Shown in pieces: positions 41,114 to 50,370 of a DNA stretch of 64,000 bases. The stretch is from positions 3,038,001 through 3,102,000 of the forward strand of contig NZ_CP071870.1 of NCBI RefSeq assembly GCF_017569205.1, in the 5' to 3' direction. Position numbers and translations under genes: made by a program. The stretch is from Propioniciclava sp. MC1595 (lineage in GTDB: Bacteria; Actinomycetota; Actinomycetes; Propionibacteriales; Propionibacteriaceae). Below the pieces are notes generated by a model, which was not told the origin of the DNA, ran no database searches, and saw nothing but the letters and a program-made list of their open reading frames with translations. Each line of letters starts with the position of its first letter. Position 1 is the first letter of the stretch.

Positions 41114-44100
41114 TCATGCTACGCGGCCCTTCTTCAGCCACGCTGGGCGGGAAACCAGATCAGTAGTGCGGGCAGGCAGGTCGTCGGGCGCCTCGCCATT
41201 CTCCGTGCGGTTGGACACGTCGTCGCGCAGTATGCGTTCTGCCGCTTGACGGTCGCCTTCGGCTGAAAGGACGGCTGCGAGGTCGAGGCGGGGCGTGTCC
41301 TCGTAGGGTGCGGCGAGCAGCCCAGTGTCGGTGGCGGTTCGGGCCAACTCCAGATCGCCGGAGTGCAACGCCGCGATGGTGACCGTGTGAGCCACGTCCA
41401 CCACAGCGCACACCATGTGCTGATCGATGCGGACACCGTCGGCCAGCCACGCCCAGCCACGCCCTCGTTGGCCCGTGAAGGGCTCTCCCGCGACCAACCC
41501 CAACGCTGCTTGCAGGTCGACGAGGCCCTCGGGGCCGCGGGCCTGGCCGCGCGCGCGAAGCCGACGGAAGAGGTCGATGTCGGCCAAGACGCCGACAAGC
41601 TGGTAGATGCCCATGCCTCGGGCGATGCCGGCCGGGGACTTCGTGGCGTCGGGCAGGTAGTTGCCGCCGGTCGTGGGGTCGACGCCGAGCCAGCTTCGAA
41701 CCTTGGACAGGTGGACCCTCATCTGGGTGGCGTCGGAGCCGAACGCATCGACGACCTGGTCGATCGTGACGCCTTGGGGATGCAGCACCAGGAACGCCAG
41801 GAGTTCGGTGTAGAACGCCTTGCGCTTCGCGACCGCGGTGGGCTTGCCCGTGCTACCGGTGCGCGCCTGGATGGGACCAAGGAGCCGCAGGTGCGGTCGG
41901 GTGCCCGCAGCCCAGGCCGCCAGGTCGGCGTCCAGACCGGGGTCGGCGCCCACGACAGCTGCCCGGACCTTGTCGGGCACGTGCGGAGCGAGTTGCTGCA
42001 GGTCGTCTGTGGTGGTCGCTGCCACGTCGAGTACCTCGGCGTCCGGGGCCGGAACCACCGTCGCACCCGGCTCGGACTCGGGGTGTGTGCCTCGGGGCAG
42101 CACGAGTTCATCACGGATCGCTCCGGCGGCGTCCACGTACTCACGCCATCCGTCGTCGCCGTCTCTCGGCATTTCGACGTCATCGAGCAGGTCGGCGTGG
42201 GCCAGGAGCAGCGCGCAGCCCTTGGCTTCGGCGGGTGTGAGTCCGTTGGCGATCAGGTCGAGGCCGAGCGACGGGATGATCACCCGACCCTGGCCGGTCA
42301 GTCGGACGCCGAGGCCACGGACGGGCTCGGTGTCGGCGACCATGACGACAGCGGTGCCGGTCCGCGTGGGATGCTCCCCGACGAGTGCGAGCAGCTGATC
42401 GAGCGGGGTGCTCGACAACACCCCGTTGACCAGGACGAGCCAGCTGTCCCACACGTCGCCGCCCAGGTCGTCGACGCGGCCGGCGGCTGCGGTCACGTCA
42501 TGGTCGGCGCACTTGTCGACGGTCGCCCCGGCCGCTGCGATCGCCGCGTCCAGTGCGGCGGGGTCTTCGAGACGGTGGTGGCGGATGCGCGCCGGGTCGA
42601 GCGGTTCGGCCTCCTTGGCGATCCCGATGCAGTCGAGCTGGACCTGGCGTGCCCACGGGTTGACGGCGATCTCGGCAGCCACGTAGCGGGCGAAGTCGGC
42701 GGCGTAGGTGGGGTCCCCGGTGAGGCTGATCGTGCCGAGCTGTTCGAGGTTGACCAGCCAGGTGGCGCCGTCGTCGTCGAGTCCAACCGAGACTAGCTGC
42801 GGGTAGGCAGATCGAGCGGTCGACTCATGTTCGTGCGCACCGGTGGCCAGCAGCCATCGACGGTCATCATTACCGTCCGGGCGCCACGGATGCGCCAGCG
42901 TGTTGGGCTCGACCAGCTGCACGGCCACCTCGCCCGGCAGGAGCTGGACAGCCAGGAGCTGCGGTGGGGCGAGACGGTCCTCGCCGGAGACGGCGAGCAG
43001 CCTGAGCGCGTGGTCGATGGCGAGCAGGGTGGGCGTCGCGGCCTGCCCCTCGGTCATCACGGTCTTCTCCACCGGAACGAGTTCAGGCCGCGGCGCCTGG
43101 ATTGTCCGCCCCGGCCGCCTGGCACGGAATTGGGCCCGCCGGCGCTGGCGCAGCCCGGCCAGCAGCCCAGCGGCGAGGACGCCGCCGGCACCGGTGAGCC
43201 CGACCAACAACCAGGGGGGCGGCGCCTCGGCGTCCCGGTCGGACGCCTCGCCCGCGGGCTTCTCGTCGTGGCTCACGTCCGTGGCCACGGTCGCCGAGGC
43301 AGACGGGGCGGGCGTTGCCGGGGCGCTCGACGGGACGACGGGAACAGCGCCGGCCGATCCGGGAGTTGCAGGCGACGTCTCGGCCGCCGGCGTGGGCGTG
43401 GCCGTTGCGGAGGGGACGGCGCTCGCCGGCGTGGGCAGGGAGGTCTGCGGTGTCGACTCGCTCTGTTCGGGAGCCGGGGAGGTGGGCAGGTCGGGCGTCG
43501 CCTCCGAGGCGGCCGGGATGAGTACGTGCCAGCCGGGGAGGATGAGGTCCGGGTCGGTCAGGCGACGGCCGTCCGGCTGCGGAATCCCCCGAGAGGCCTC
43601 GAAGATCCGAGGCCAGGCGTCGGCGTCGTCGAGGTGCTCCTGGGCGATCTCGCTCAGCGTGTCCCCCTTGACCACGGTGTAGCGGGAGTGATCGTGGTCG
43701 TTCGATGCCGTGGCCTGCACGCCGTCGGCCCGCGAGCCCGCGGGCAAGGTGAGCACCCAGCCCGGCCTGAGGAACTGCGCCTTCCCCCGCAGGAGCTCGT
43801 GGTTGAGCTTCAGGATCTCGGGGTAGCGGCACCCCGACCCCAGGTGGTGCTCGGCGATCGACCACAGGGTCTCACCACGCTTGACCGTGTGGGTGACGGG
43901 CGAGGCGGCGTCCACCGAGAGCGCCACGGCGCTCGGCGTGGGCCGGGCGGGCTTCGACGGCTGGGATGCGGCCGTTACCGTCGGCGAGGCCACCGGGTTC
44001 GGGCTGTCCGGAACCGCGGACGCAGTCTCGATCCCCGCCCCAGGCACCGTGATGAACAACAGCAGGGCTGCGGCTACGAGCCGGCGGGCCGGCACCTGGG

Positions 44101-44395
44101 ACCACCGGAGCCCGGGCAGCCTGGGTGCCTCCAGGCCTCGGAGCGCCGCGACGGCTTCCGTGATGATCGTGGTCGCCAGCAGACCCCAGACGATCCACGC
44201 GGCGACCTTGAGGACCAGGATGGTCAGGTGGCCGTCATCCGGCGTGGTGAGCGCCGCCCACCAGCCGTCCAGGCCGGAGGGCGTCGGCCCCCGTCCGAGG
44301 GCCAGCAGCACGGCCGGCAGCCCCACGAGCAGGGCCAGCAGCGCGACGGAGGCGGCGAAACCGACCAGACGAGGGTGACGAGGTCGTTGGTTCAT
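41114..44395 (-). CDS. membrane LysM protein with SARP/BTAD-type regulatory domain
   Basis: A 1093-residue fusion. Three hydrophobic helices lie in the first 125 residues. Two LysM domains follow outside the membrane (HTVKRGETLWSIAEHHLGSG near 168 and YTVVKGDTLSEIAQEHLDDA near 238), then a Ser/Thr/Pro linker, and another helix near 400 (LVGLTGAGGVLAAGLLAGL). A large cytosolic part ends with a winged helix (FLVLHPQGVTIDQVVDAFGS) and a bacterial transcriptional activator (BTAD) domain (DIDLFRRLRARGQARGPEGL). This would link cell-wall glycan binding to transcription. It is last in the Tad-like cluster, overlapping the previous gene by 161 nt. Confidence 0.88.
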   Translation of the reverse strand: MNQRPRHPRLVGFAASVALLALLVGLPAVLLALGRGPTPSGLDGWWAALTTPDDGHLTILVLKVAAWIVWGLLATTIITEAVAALRGLEAPRLPGLRWSQVPARRLVAAALLLFITVPGAGIETASAVPDSPNPVASPTVTAASQPSKPARPTPSAVALSVDAASPVTHTVKRGETLWSIAEHHLGSGCRYPEILKLNHELLRGKAQFLRPGWVLTLPAGSRADGVQATASNDHDHSRYTVVKGDTLSEIAQEHLDDADAWPRIFEASRGIPQPDGRRLTDPDLILPGWHVLIPAASEATPDLPTSPAPEQSESTPQTSLPTPASAVPSATATPTPAAETSPATPGSAGAVPVVPSSAPATPAPSASATVATDVSHDEKPAGEASDRDAEAPPPWLLVGLTGAGGVLAAGLLAGLRQRRRAQFRARRPGRTIQAPRPELVPVEKTVMTEGQAATPTLLAIDHALRLLAVSGEDRLAPPQLLAVQLLPGEVAVQLVEPNTLAHPWRPDGNDDRRWLLATGAHEHESTARSAYPQLVSVGLDDDGATWLVNLEQLGTISLTGDPTYAADFARYVAAEIAVNPWARQVQLDCIGIAKEAEPLDPARIRHHRLEDPAALDAAIAAAGATVDKCADHDVTAAAGRVDDLGGDVWDSWLVLVNGVLSSTPLDQLLALVGEHPTRTGTAVVMVADTEPVRGLGVRLTGQGRVIIPSLGLDLIANGLTPAEAKGCALLLAHADLLDDVEMPRDGDDGWREYVDAAGAIRDELVLPRGTHPESEPGATVVPAPDAEVLDVAATTTDDLQQLAPHVPDKVRAAVVGADPGLDADLAAWAAGTRPHLRLLGPIQARTGSTGKPTAVAKRKAFYTELLAFLVLHPQGVTIDQVVDAFGSDATQMRVHLSKVRSWLGVDPTTGGNYLPDATKSPAGIARGMGIYQLVGVLADIDLFRRLRARGQARGPEGLVDLQAALGLVAGEPFTGQRGRGWAWLADGVRIDQHMVCAVVDVAHTVTIAALHSGDLELARTATDTGLLAAPYEDTPRLDLAAVLSAEGDRQAAERILRDDVSNRTENGEAPDDLPARTTDLVSRPAWLKKGRVA

Positions 44396-44813
44396 CGGGG
44401 GCTCCGTTCACGACGCGCGACAGCAGGATGGTGGCGTCGCCGCTGACCGTCTTGGGGCCGATGCCTGCGGTTCCGAGGAACTTCGGCTGGTAGACGATCG
44501 TGACGTGCATCGACAGGGTGGTCGGTCCGGTGATACTCACGCTGCCGTCGACGCAGGCGGCGTGGAGGTAGGCGGCTGCGGCCGTCCGCGCGGCGGCGGT
44601 GTCGATCTGCGGGGACTGGCCGCGCATGATCTGGCTGGCCTGAACCTGGTTCGCCGCCGTCCGTCCCGCCTGCTGGGCGAGGTCGTGCGCGCGCTGTTGG
44701 GCGTTGACCTGTCCGGTGAGGTCGACGGTGATGCCGATCACGAGGGTGAGGATCAGGGCGATCAGCACGCCCCACACCGTGACCGAGCCTCGCTCATCGT
44801 GACGACGCATCAT
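44235..44813 (-). CDS. TadG/TadE-like pseudopilin-processing protein
   Basis: A 192-residue frame starting MMRRHDERGSVTVWGVLIAL, with the RGSVTV motif ahead of one helix (LIALILTLVIGITVDLTG), as in TadE/TadG and Rv3660c-type Flp pilus proteins. The segment up to about residue 135 is convincing. The last 55 residues are Arg/Gly-rich and coincide with the start of the LysM gene in another frame, so the natural stop may have been lost. ATGA-coupled to the gene upstream. Confidence 0.7.
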   Translation of the reverse strand: MMRRHDERGSVTVWGVLIALILTLVIGITVDLTGQVNAQQRAHDLAQQAGRTAANQVQASQIMRGQSPQIDTAAARTAAAAYLHAACVDGSVSITGPTTLSMHVTIVYQPKFLGTAGIGPKTVSGDATILLSRVVNGAPDEPTTSSPSSGRFRRLRRAAGPARGAAGRAAGPRTGADALRPGRLVGGAHHAG

Positions 44814-45291
44814 CGCCCCCTGAACACATCAAGCGGACTGGTGACCGTAGCGCTGACGACCCGGTCCGGCAGGCCGGGCAAGGCCAGCTCTGACAACTCC
44901 ACCGTGCAACTCACCGAGGCCGCGACACTGGCGGCCGTGCCCACCGGCCTGGAGAACCCGGAGGTGTCGAGGGTGACGGTGACCGAGGCGCACACGTCAG
45001 TCCCTGGTTGGCGAGGGTGGCGCGCGCTGCCGCCACGGCTGTGGTCTGCGCGGCACCCGCGGTGCGGGCGATGGACGCCGCGCGTGCGGCGTCCGCGGCT
45101 GCCTGCTGGACGCTCCCGTGGGCGATGGCCACCCGCCCGCCGGCCACCGCGAACAACAGCAGGAGCATCAGGCCCGGCACCAACAACACCAGTTCGATCG
45201 CCGCCGAGCCGCGCTCATCGGTGCTGCTCCAACCCCGAGCCGTGGGCATCCCGAGCCTGGAGCGTCGGGATTCGTGAACTGGGTGCTTCAT
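44810..45291 (-). pseudogene. TadE-like protein gene with frameshift
   Basis: The N-terminal part from ATG 45291 (DERGSAAIELVLLVPGLMLL, helix, then HGSVQQAAADAARAASIART) continues to NQGLTCA. The expected continuation CASVTVTLDTSGFSRPVG to SPLDVFRGR lies in another frame ending at 44810. The span of 482 nt is not a multiple of three, consistent with two extra bases (a TG repeat) at about 44992. Either a real inactivating mutation or a sequence error. Confidence 0.75.
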
Positions 45292-45686
45292 CGCGTGTAC
45301 CTCTCGACCGGCAGGGTGGCCGACTGGGACACGGTCACGTCCATGAACGGCACGAGCCGGACGCTGTGGCCGGTCACCGTCACGGTCGTGCTGGTCGCCG
45401 TCCTGTCGCCGGTGACGGTCACGCCGGTCAGCGTCGTCCCTCCCACGTCGGCGGCGAAGGACCTTGCGCTCGACAACCCCGCCTCGAGGGAGGAGTTGAG
45501 CATCGCCGACGTACGGGCGCCCGACTGGGCGGACGCCAGGGCGATCGACCGGGCGTGGAACCACGTGCCGGCCTGGACGGCCAGGAACAGCACGGTGAGC
45601 ACGATCGGGAGCGCGATCACCATCTCGATCGATGACGAGCCGCGCTCCCCTCGCTTCGCCGACTGCTTGGTCCTGGACCGTCGCAT
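45288..45686 (-). CDS. TadE-like Flp pilus assembly protein
   Basis: A 132-residue protein beginning RGERGSSSIEMVIALPIVLT, the TadE hallmark (RGS..IE then a hydrophobic helix) handled by prepilin-type peptidases. The rest is a beta-rich extracytoplasmic domain. It ends in an ATGA overlap with the next gene and lies 15 nt after the pilin gene. Confidence 0.82.
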   Translation of the reverse strand: MRRSRTKQSAKRGERGSSSIEMVIALPIVLTVLFLAVQAGTWFHARSIALASAQSGARTSAMLNSSLEAGLSSARSFAADVGGTTLTGVTVTGDRTATSTTVTVTGHSVRLVPFMDVTVSQSATLPVERYTR

Positions 45687-45701
45687 GGTCGTCGCCGCCT
45701 G

Positions 45702-45893
45702 CTATCCGATCTCGTTGGCCTTGCCAACGACGTATGCCTGGATGATCGCGGCGACGATCCCCACGATCGCGATCGCGAAGATCGCCCAGAGCACGTTCTG
45801 GATGGTCTCCGACATGCCGTCCTCGGCGAGCATCCGCTTGCGCTGCTTGGCGAGCCACGACTCGAGGTCGCGGCGCATGAGCTGGCTCTCCAC
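45702..45893 (-). CDS. Flp-type small pilin-like protein
   Basis: A 63-residue protein with one helix (IQNVLWAIFAIAIVGIVAAI) preceded by a charged segment ending LAEDGMSE, and a short tail. Size and order (between TadC and TadE genes) fit a Flp/Fap major pilin. The start is uncertain; ATG 45878 is also in frame. Confidence 0.72.
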   Translation of the reverse strand: MESQLMRRDLESWLAKQRKRMLAEDGMSETIQNVLWAIFAIAIVGIVAAIIQAYVVGKANEIG

Positions 45894-45952
45894 GTACAGG
45901 TTGAGCCATCATGGTGGGGTTTCCTCTCCTGAAGGGGTTCTTCCTTTGGGGG

Positions 45953-46846
45953 TCAGGTGTTGCTCATCAGGGTCATCAGGGATGGCCCCAGCAGGATGGC
46001 GATGAAGACGATCGCCAGCATGGTCGCAGGGATGGTGAGCCGCTCGGAGGCGGCGTTCGCCCGGGCCTGTTCGTCGGTCAGGAGCGCCACTCGCAGCGCT
46101 CGGTTGTGTTCCCGGAGGGTCTGGTAGACGGGCATGGTCTGCTGCTCGGCCAGCGCCATGATGTTGGCCAGATCGTCGAGCTCGGGCAGGGCCAGTTCGT
46201 CACCCATCGCGCGGAGGACGTCCCACGGTGGGCGGCCGTCGACGCTGGACTGGGTGAAGCCCTCCGCCAGACGGTCGAAGACCCACTGGCCGCGGCCGAC
46301 GCGCGCCGCGTTCTCCAGGGCCTGGCGGGGGCCGGAACCAGCGCGACGTTCGAGGGCCACCAGGTCGATGAAGCCGGTCAACACGTGGTTGAACTCGAGC
46401 CTGGCCGACTTCGCCTTGCCGTGGATGTCCAGGTTGGGCAGCAGGAACAGCCCGACAGCGCCCACCAGCGACGCGATCAACGGGACCTCGATCGGGAACC
46501 GCAACCCGAACACGTTGAACAGCGTCGACAGCAGCGGCGGTGCGACCAGCCCGATGGCAGCGAGAATCAACTTCTCGCCGTAGAAGCTGGCCTCCGTCCG
46601 GCGCAGCAGCGCCAGCTCCTTGACCGGCGTCATCCACACCCACCTCGGCACCCAACGCGCGACCCACGCACCCACCCGATCCTGGGCGTCCACGCCGCCC
46701 AGGAGGGCCGGAGCTGTCGGCACGCCGGTCAGCCGGTCCAGCGCGGGACCGAGCGCCGGCACGGTCGGAGCGAGCCACCACACTGCGCACAGGACGCTGG
46801 TGGCGAGCATCAGGCCTGTGAGGGCGGCGAGCTGCAGGCCGGTCAT
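45953..46846 (-). CDS. tadC: TadC-like type II/IV secretion inner-membrane protein
   Basis: A 297-residue T2SSF-domain protein of the Flp pilus machine. Helices at the N-terminus (LQLAALTGLMLATSVLCAVW) and in the middle (FPIEVPLIASLVGAVGLFLL) precede a cytosolic GspF domain (GFIDLVALERRAGSGPRQAL, DLANIMALAEQQTMPVYQTL). A final helix pair ends with FIAILLGPSLMTL. The ATG at 46846 overlaps the stop of the tadB remnant (ATGA). Confidence 0.85.
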   Translation of the reverse strand: MTGLQLAALTGLMLATSVLCAVWWLAPTVPALGPALDRLTGVPTAPALLGGVDAQDRVGAWVARWVPRWVWMTPVKELALLRRTEASFYGEKLILAAIGLVAPPLLSTLFNVFGLRFPIEVPLIASLVGAVGLFLLPNLDIHGKAKSARLEFNHVLTGFIDLVALERRAGSGPRQALENAARVGRGQWVFDRLAEGFTQSSVDGRPPWDVLRAMGDELALPELDDLANIMALAEQQTMPVYQTLREHNRALRVALLTDEQARANAASERLTIPATMLAIVFIAILLGPSLMTLMSNT

Positions 46847-47035
46847 GACGGGTCTCCGGACGCCAACAGTCGGGGCAGCGGCTTGACCCGGGCCATCCGT
46901 CGCATAACCACGAGACCGACGACGTAGAGCGAGAGGAGCACCGACAGGACGACCTGCCCCAGCGGCGAGCGGTACGGCTCCAGGTACTGGCCGGTGGCGG
47001 CCATCCCCGCGGGACGGGAACCGGCCCAGGCCGGA
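46843..47035 (-). pseudogene. tadB 3' remnant
   Basis: GQYLEPYRSPLGQVVLSVLL and YVVGLVVMRRMARVKPLPRL match the C-terminal end of TadB-type proteins. The rest of the gene is absent; an IS1634-type element starts at 47112, and the DNA beyond it (48881 on) is not tadB, so the upstream part of the pilus operon, where tadZ and tadA would be expected, was deleted. Confidence 0.72.
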
Positions 47036-47111
47036 GTCTTTGGCGTGTCGGATCCCGTAGTCAGAAGGCACTCTGGCTCATTTGCGGCACAAGTCGCCGC
47101 CCCCACCGTGA

Positions 47112-48880
47112 ACCTGAGTTGGGTCAAGCGGCTTAGTGCCTTGAGCTGGCTTGTTTGAGGTCGTCAAGGACGGCCTGCTCGTCGTCGCCGAGGGCTGGTG
47201 GCAGGGTCTGGATAGCGCCGTTGGCCTGGATCGTTGCTGAACGCAGCGGACGGAGTTGGCGCAGGACTCGACGTAGCGACAGGCCGGTCCGGTCCTGGAC
47301 GGTGCGGCCGATGGCTAGGGCGGTGAACACGATGGTCAGGTGCGCCTCGATGGAGTCGCGTCGTCTGGCGAACAGTGGGCGGGCCCTCAGGTCACTCTTG
47401 GACATCCTGAAGGAGTGCTCCACGTGCCACAGGTCGGCATAGGAGCTGATCACCTCGGCAGCGGGCAGCACCGTGGCCGGGATGTTGGTGACCAGGCCTT
47501 TGAGTCCTGCCAACCGCCGGGCTCGGGCCAGCGCGGCTTCGTCCAGGACCAGTCCGTCGGTCTGTGTCTTGACGAACCTGGGCGTCCGGGCTGGTTTGTC
47601 CCCCTCGATCGCTGCCCGGGCCCGGTTCTCCTGGGCGGTGAGGGTCTTGTTGTCCCGGGCGAACCGCTTGGCCGAGTAGGACCACACCGCCCGCCACGAG
47701 TTGCGGTGCTGCTCGGGGTCCCAGACCGGCTCGCGACGCTTGGCGGTGTCGTTGTCGGTGTTCTTGCCGACCTTGGGGGTCAGGGTGTCGATGACCTGGC
47801 CGTCGGTGAACACATCCCCGTGCCAGCGGAAGTGGGAGGCCAGGTCGATCGGGGCCTTGGTGGTCTTGGACCCGAGAATGAAGGTGTGCCCGGCCTGATC
47901 CAGGGCCTTCAAATTGGCAGCCGACAGCATCCCGGCGTCAGCGACCACGACCAAGTCCTCGATCTCGTGCCGGGCGGCGAAGGCCTCGATGATCGGCACG
48001 ATCGTGTGCGTCTCGGCCTTGTTGCCCTCCCAGCACCCGATCTCCAACGGGAAACCGTGCCGGTCGACCAGCAGACCGACGATGATCTGCGGGTCGACCC
48101 GGCGTTCCTTGGAGTAGCCGACCTTGCGCAGGGCATCTTCCTCAGCGGCTTCGAAGTGCAGCGTGGTCACGTCGTACAGGCACAACGACACATCCCCGCT
48201 GGCCCGGGCCTGCTCGAAGCACAGTTTGGCGACCTGGTCGCGGTAGGCCCCGTCCTGGCATCGGCCCAACGTGCGCTTGCGCGTCGACAGGCTGGCCGCG
48301 GTCCGACCCAGGTCTGCCAGCACCCGGTCCACGTCCAGCAGGCTGGTCGGCTCCACCACCCGCGCGATGACCAGGTCGCGGAACACCTCATCGTCCAGGA
48401 CGTCGAAACCCAGGTCGGTGTACACCCCGGCCAACGCCTCATACAGCAACGCCGAGGACGTTCGCAGCACACGAGGCGCGGCCACCACCGGGCGCCGCAC
48501 CGGGCCCTTGACCTGCTCCCCGAACAGCGTCTCGGCCGGGGCCGGCACCATCGCGGCCCAAGGAACTGGCAGCGACAGCCCCAGATCCAACTGCCCCTGG
48601 GCATCGTCCTGGAGCAGCTTGCTGGCCTGGGCCATCAGCAGCCCAAGCTCGGCCTCATCGTGCGCCGACCCCACGTGCCGCACGATGCGACGTCGACCAC
48701 CCACCGACTCAGCGATCTGCACCGCGGTAGCCCCCGAGGCCGTCCGCACCCGCCGAATCCACGCCATGCCCCGATCCTAGAGTCCCGCTTAGTGCCTAAA
48801 CGAAGCACCAAGCCACGGCATCACCGCAAGTCACGGCCCCTACCGATGCAAGAATCGCCGAACGGTGACCCAACTCAGGT
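47112..48880 (-). mobile_element. IS1634-type insertion sequence (ACCTGAGTTGGGTCA ends)
   Basis: Perfect 15-bp terminal inverted repeats at 47112-47126 and 48866-48880. There is no matching target duplication, consistent with an adjacent deletion that removed tadB and its upstream genes. Length is 1769 bp. Confidence 0.87.
47133..48767 (-). CDS. IS1634-type transposase
   Basis: A 544-residue DDE transposase: SLCLYDVTTLHFEAAEEDAL (first Asp), DLVVVADAGMLSAANLKALD (second Asp), WHVEHSFRMSKSDLRARPLF (Glu region). Related to the one at 21759-23327 by shared motifs (VDPQI, GLLVDRHGFPLEIGCWEGNK) but clearly diverged. It appears complete. Confidence 0.92.
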   Translation of the reverse strand: MAWIRRVRTASGATAVQIAESVGGRRRIVRHVGSAHDEAELGLLMAQASKLLQDDAQGQLDLGLSLPVPWAAMVPAPAETLFGEQVKGPVRRPVVAAPRVLRTSSALLYEALAGVYTDLGFDVLDDEVFRDLVIARVVEPTSLLDVDRVLADLGRTAASLSTRKRTLGRCQDGAYRDQVAKLCFEQARASGDVSLCLYDVTTLHFEAAEEDALRKVGYSKERRVDPQIIVGLLVDRHGFPLEIGCWEGNKAETHTIVPIIEAFAARHEIEDLVVVADAGMLSAANLKALDQAGHTFILGSKTTKAPIDLASHFRWHGDVFTDGQVIDTLTPKVGKNTDNDTAKRREPVWDPEQHRNSWRAVWSYSAKRFARDNKTLTAQENRARAAIEGDKPARTPRFVKTQTDGLVLDEAALARARRLAGLKGLVTNIPATVLPAAEVISSYADLWHVEHSFRMSKSDLRARPLFARRRDSIEAHLTIVFTALAIGRTVQDRTGLSLRRVLRQLRPLRSATIQANGAIQTLPPALGDDEQAVLDDLKQASSRH

Positions 48881-49074
48881 GAACGATCGAGGTTAGGGGC
48901 ACTTGATCAGCAGGGTCATCCCACAACCGTCATCGTCACCCTCGACCTTGTCGAAAGCAGCTGGACGCGTGTGGACTCGCTGAGGCGAACGCCACCGAGA
49001 TCGAGACCAGAGGGCCTGGGCGTGATTTGGACGCATTGATCGTCTGAACCGAGGGCACCCGTATAATCACTCCC

Positions 49075-49578
49075 GTGACAGACCAGACACAGCGGGATCT
49101 TTCTTCAACCGCGACCGAGGCCCGAAAAGAAATGTACGATGCGCTACGTTTATTCCATACACATGTGCAGCAGACCGCCGCATTGATGCTTGGGGTTATC
49201 ACAACAGTCTTCGCCGTATTTGGCTTTGCCCTGCAAAGAACGGACGGGCATCAGTCACAAAGCATTCATGTAATCAATCTTGGGGCGATCATTCTTCTGC
49301 TCATGGCCCCCGTCGCTGCCTTGAGCGTGAACATCATTGGCCGATACTACTATCTTTACGTGTCTGCGCTCTATTTTGCTGCGGTTACTGCGCGCAACAC
49401 CACCGATCCAGAGCATCCGTGGCTCGCTGAAGTTCCCCTCGACGCCCATGAACGTGATGCTTGGATACGACGACGCACATTCGGCCGAGGCCACAGCCTA
49501 TTTCTGTACAGCCTACTGCTCTGGCTCTTGGGCGGGGTCGGGCTAATTGGTTCAGCCATTTTGTTCTTCGGATTCTAA
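49075..49578 (+). CDS. three-helix membrane protein
   Basis: A 167-residue protein from GTG 49075. Helices: TAALMLGVITTVFAVFGFAL, VINLGAIILLLMAPVAALSV and SLFLYSLLLWLLGGVGLIGS. A cytosolic loop with EHPWLAEVPLDAHERDAWIR lies between the last two. Less GC-rich than neighbours, with A/T-ending codons. It is followed 14 nt later by a methyltransferase gene on the same strand, probably one operon. Function unknown. Confidence 0.7.
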   Translation: MTDQTQRDLSSTATEARKEMYDALRLFHTHVQQTAALMLGVITTVFAVFGFALQRTDGHQSQSIHVINLGAIILLLMAPVAALSVNIIGRYYYLYVSALYFAAVTARNTTDPEHPWLAEVPLDAHERDAWIRRRTFGRGHSLFLYSLLLWLLGGVGLIGSAILFFGF

Positions 49579-49592
49579 GAGGCGGTCATCCA

Positions 49593-50279
49593 GTGGCGGC
49601 AGAGTCGGCGCAGACCTACTGGGACGCCTTCTACTCTTCTAACCCTAGAGTTCAGACACTGAGATCTGAATCTCCATTCGCTCGGTGGACAAACGAACAA
49701 CTCGGATCCGTAGATCGTGTCCTGGATTTTGGATGCGGCACCGGCCGAGACTCCATCTACTTCGCAAAAGCCGGCTACGCCGTAACCGGTTTCGATTTCT
49801 CTTCTGCAGCACTCCAAGTAGCGCGCCACGAGAGAGACGCTTCTGGCGTTTCGGCAAGCTTCGTTTTCCTAGACTTGCGCGACTCTGCAGCAGCGCTCTC
49901 GACTGTTCGGCATCTCGAAGCCCGCAACGAGAACTTGGCCTGTTATGCAAGATTTCTTCTACATGCAATCGGGGACACCGAACGAAGAGTCCTGTTCGCC
50001 ATCGTTCGATCCCTCCTCGCGGGAGGCGGATCTCTATTCCTAGAATTTCGCACCCCGGCCGACGCAACGACTGGGCACGTATTCGGCGAGACTCACTTCC
50101 GGAATTACTTAGACCCAGAGACTGTATGCGAAGAACTCGAGGAATTGGGCGCGGAGATTTCAGTATGCCAACAAGGACGGGGTCTAGCGAGATTCAATGG
50201 TGAAGACCCTGCCGTTTGTAGGGTCGTTGCCTCCTGGAATGCTCCATCATCTTCCCAGCCCGGCACACTTCACCCATAA
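49593..50279 (+). CDS. class I SAM-dependent methyltransferase
   Basis: A 228-residue protein from GTG 49593. Motif I is VDRVLDFGCGTGRDSIYFAK, motif II GYAVTGFDFSSAAL, with the acidic FVFLDLRD following. The LLAGGGSLFLEFRT strand is the usual motif after the core. The fold is of the TehB/UbiE/MerR-neighbour type; the acceptor is unknown. AT-richer codon use than the core genes, as in the membrane protein gene just upstream. Confidence 0.82.
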   Translation: MAAESAQTYWDAFYSSNPRVQTLRSESPFARWTNEQLGSVDRVLDFGCGTGRDSIYFAKAGYAVTGFDFSSAALQVARHERDASGVSASFVFLDLRDSAAALSTVRHLEARNENLACYARFLLHAIGDTERRVLFAIVRSLLAGGGSLFLEFRTPADATTGHVFGETHFRNYLDPETVCEELEELGAEISVCQQGRGLARFNGEDPAVCRVVASWNAPSSSQPGTLHP

Positions 50280-50370
50280 GTACCATCCCCAAGTCACCTT
50301 CAATGATAGTTTCAGCGCCTGCTTCAAGAGTCAAGGCGGGCGGATACCGCCCTCGACTCAAGAGGTCGAG

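Noticed and set aside
42827-44446. 539-codon plus-strand frame opposite the LysM/BTAD gene
   Set aside because: Shadow frame; Arg/Gly-rich with no motif.
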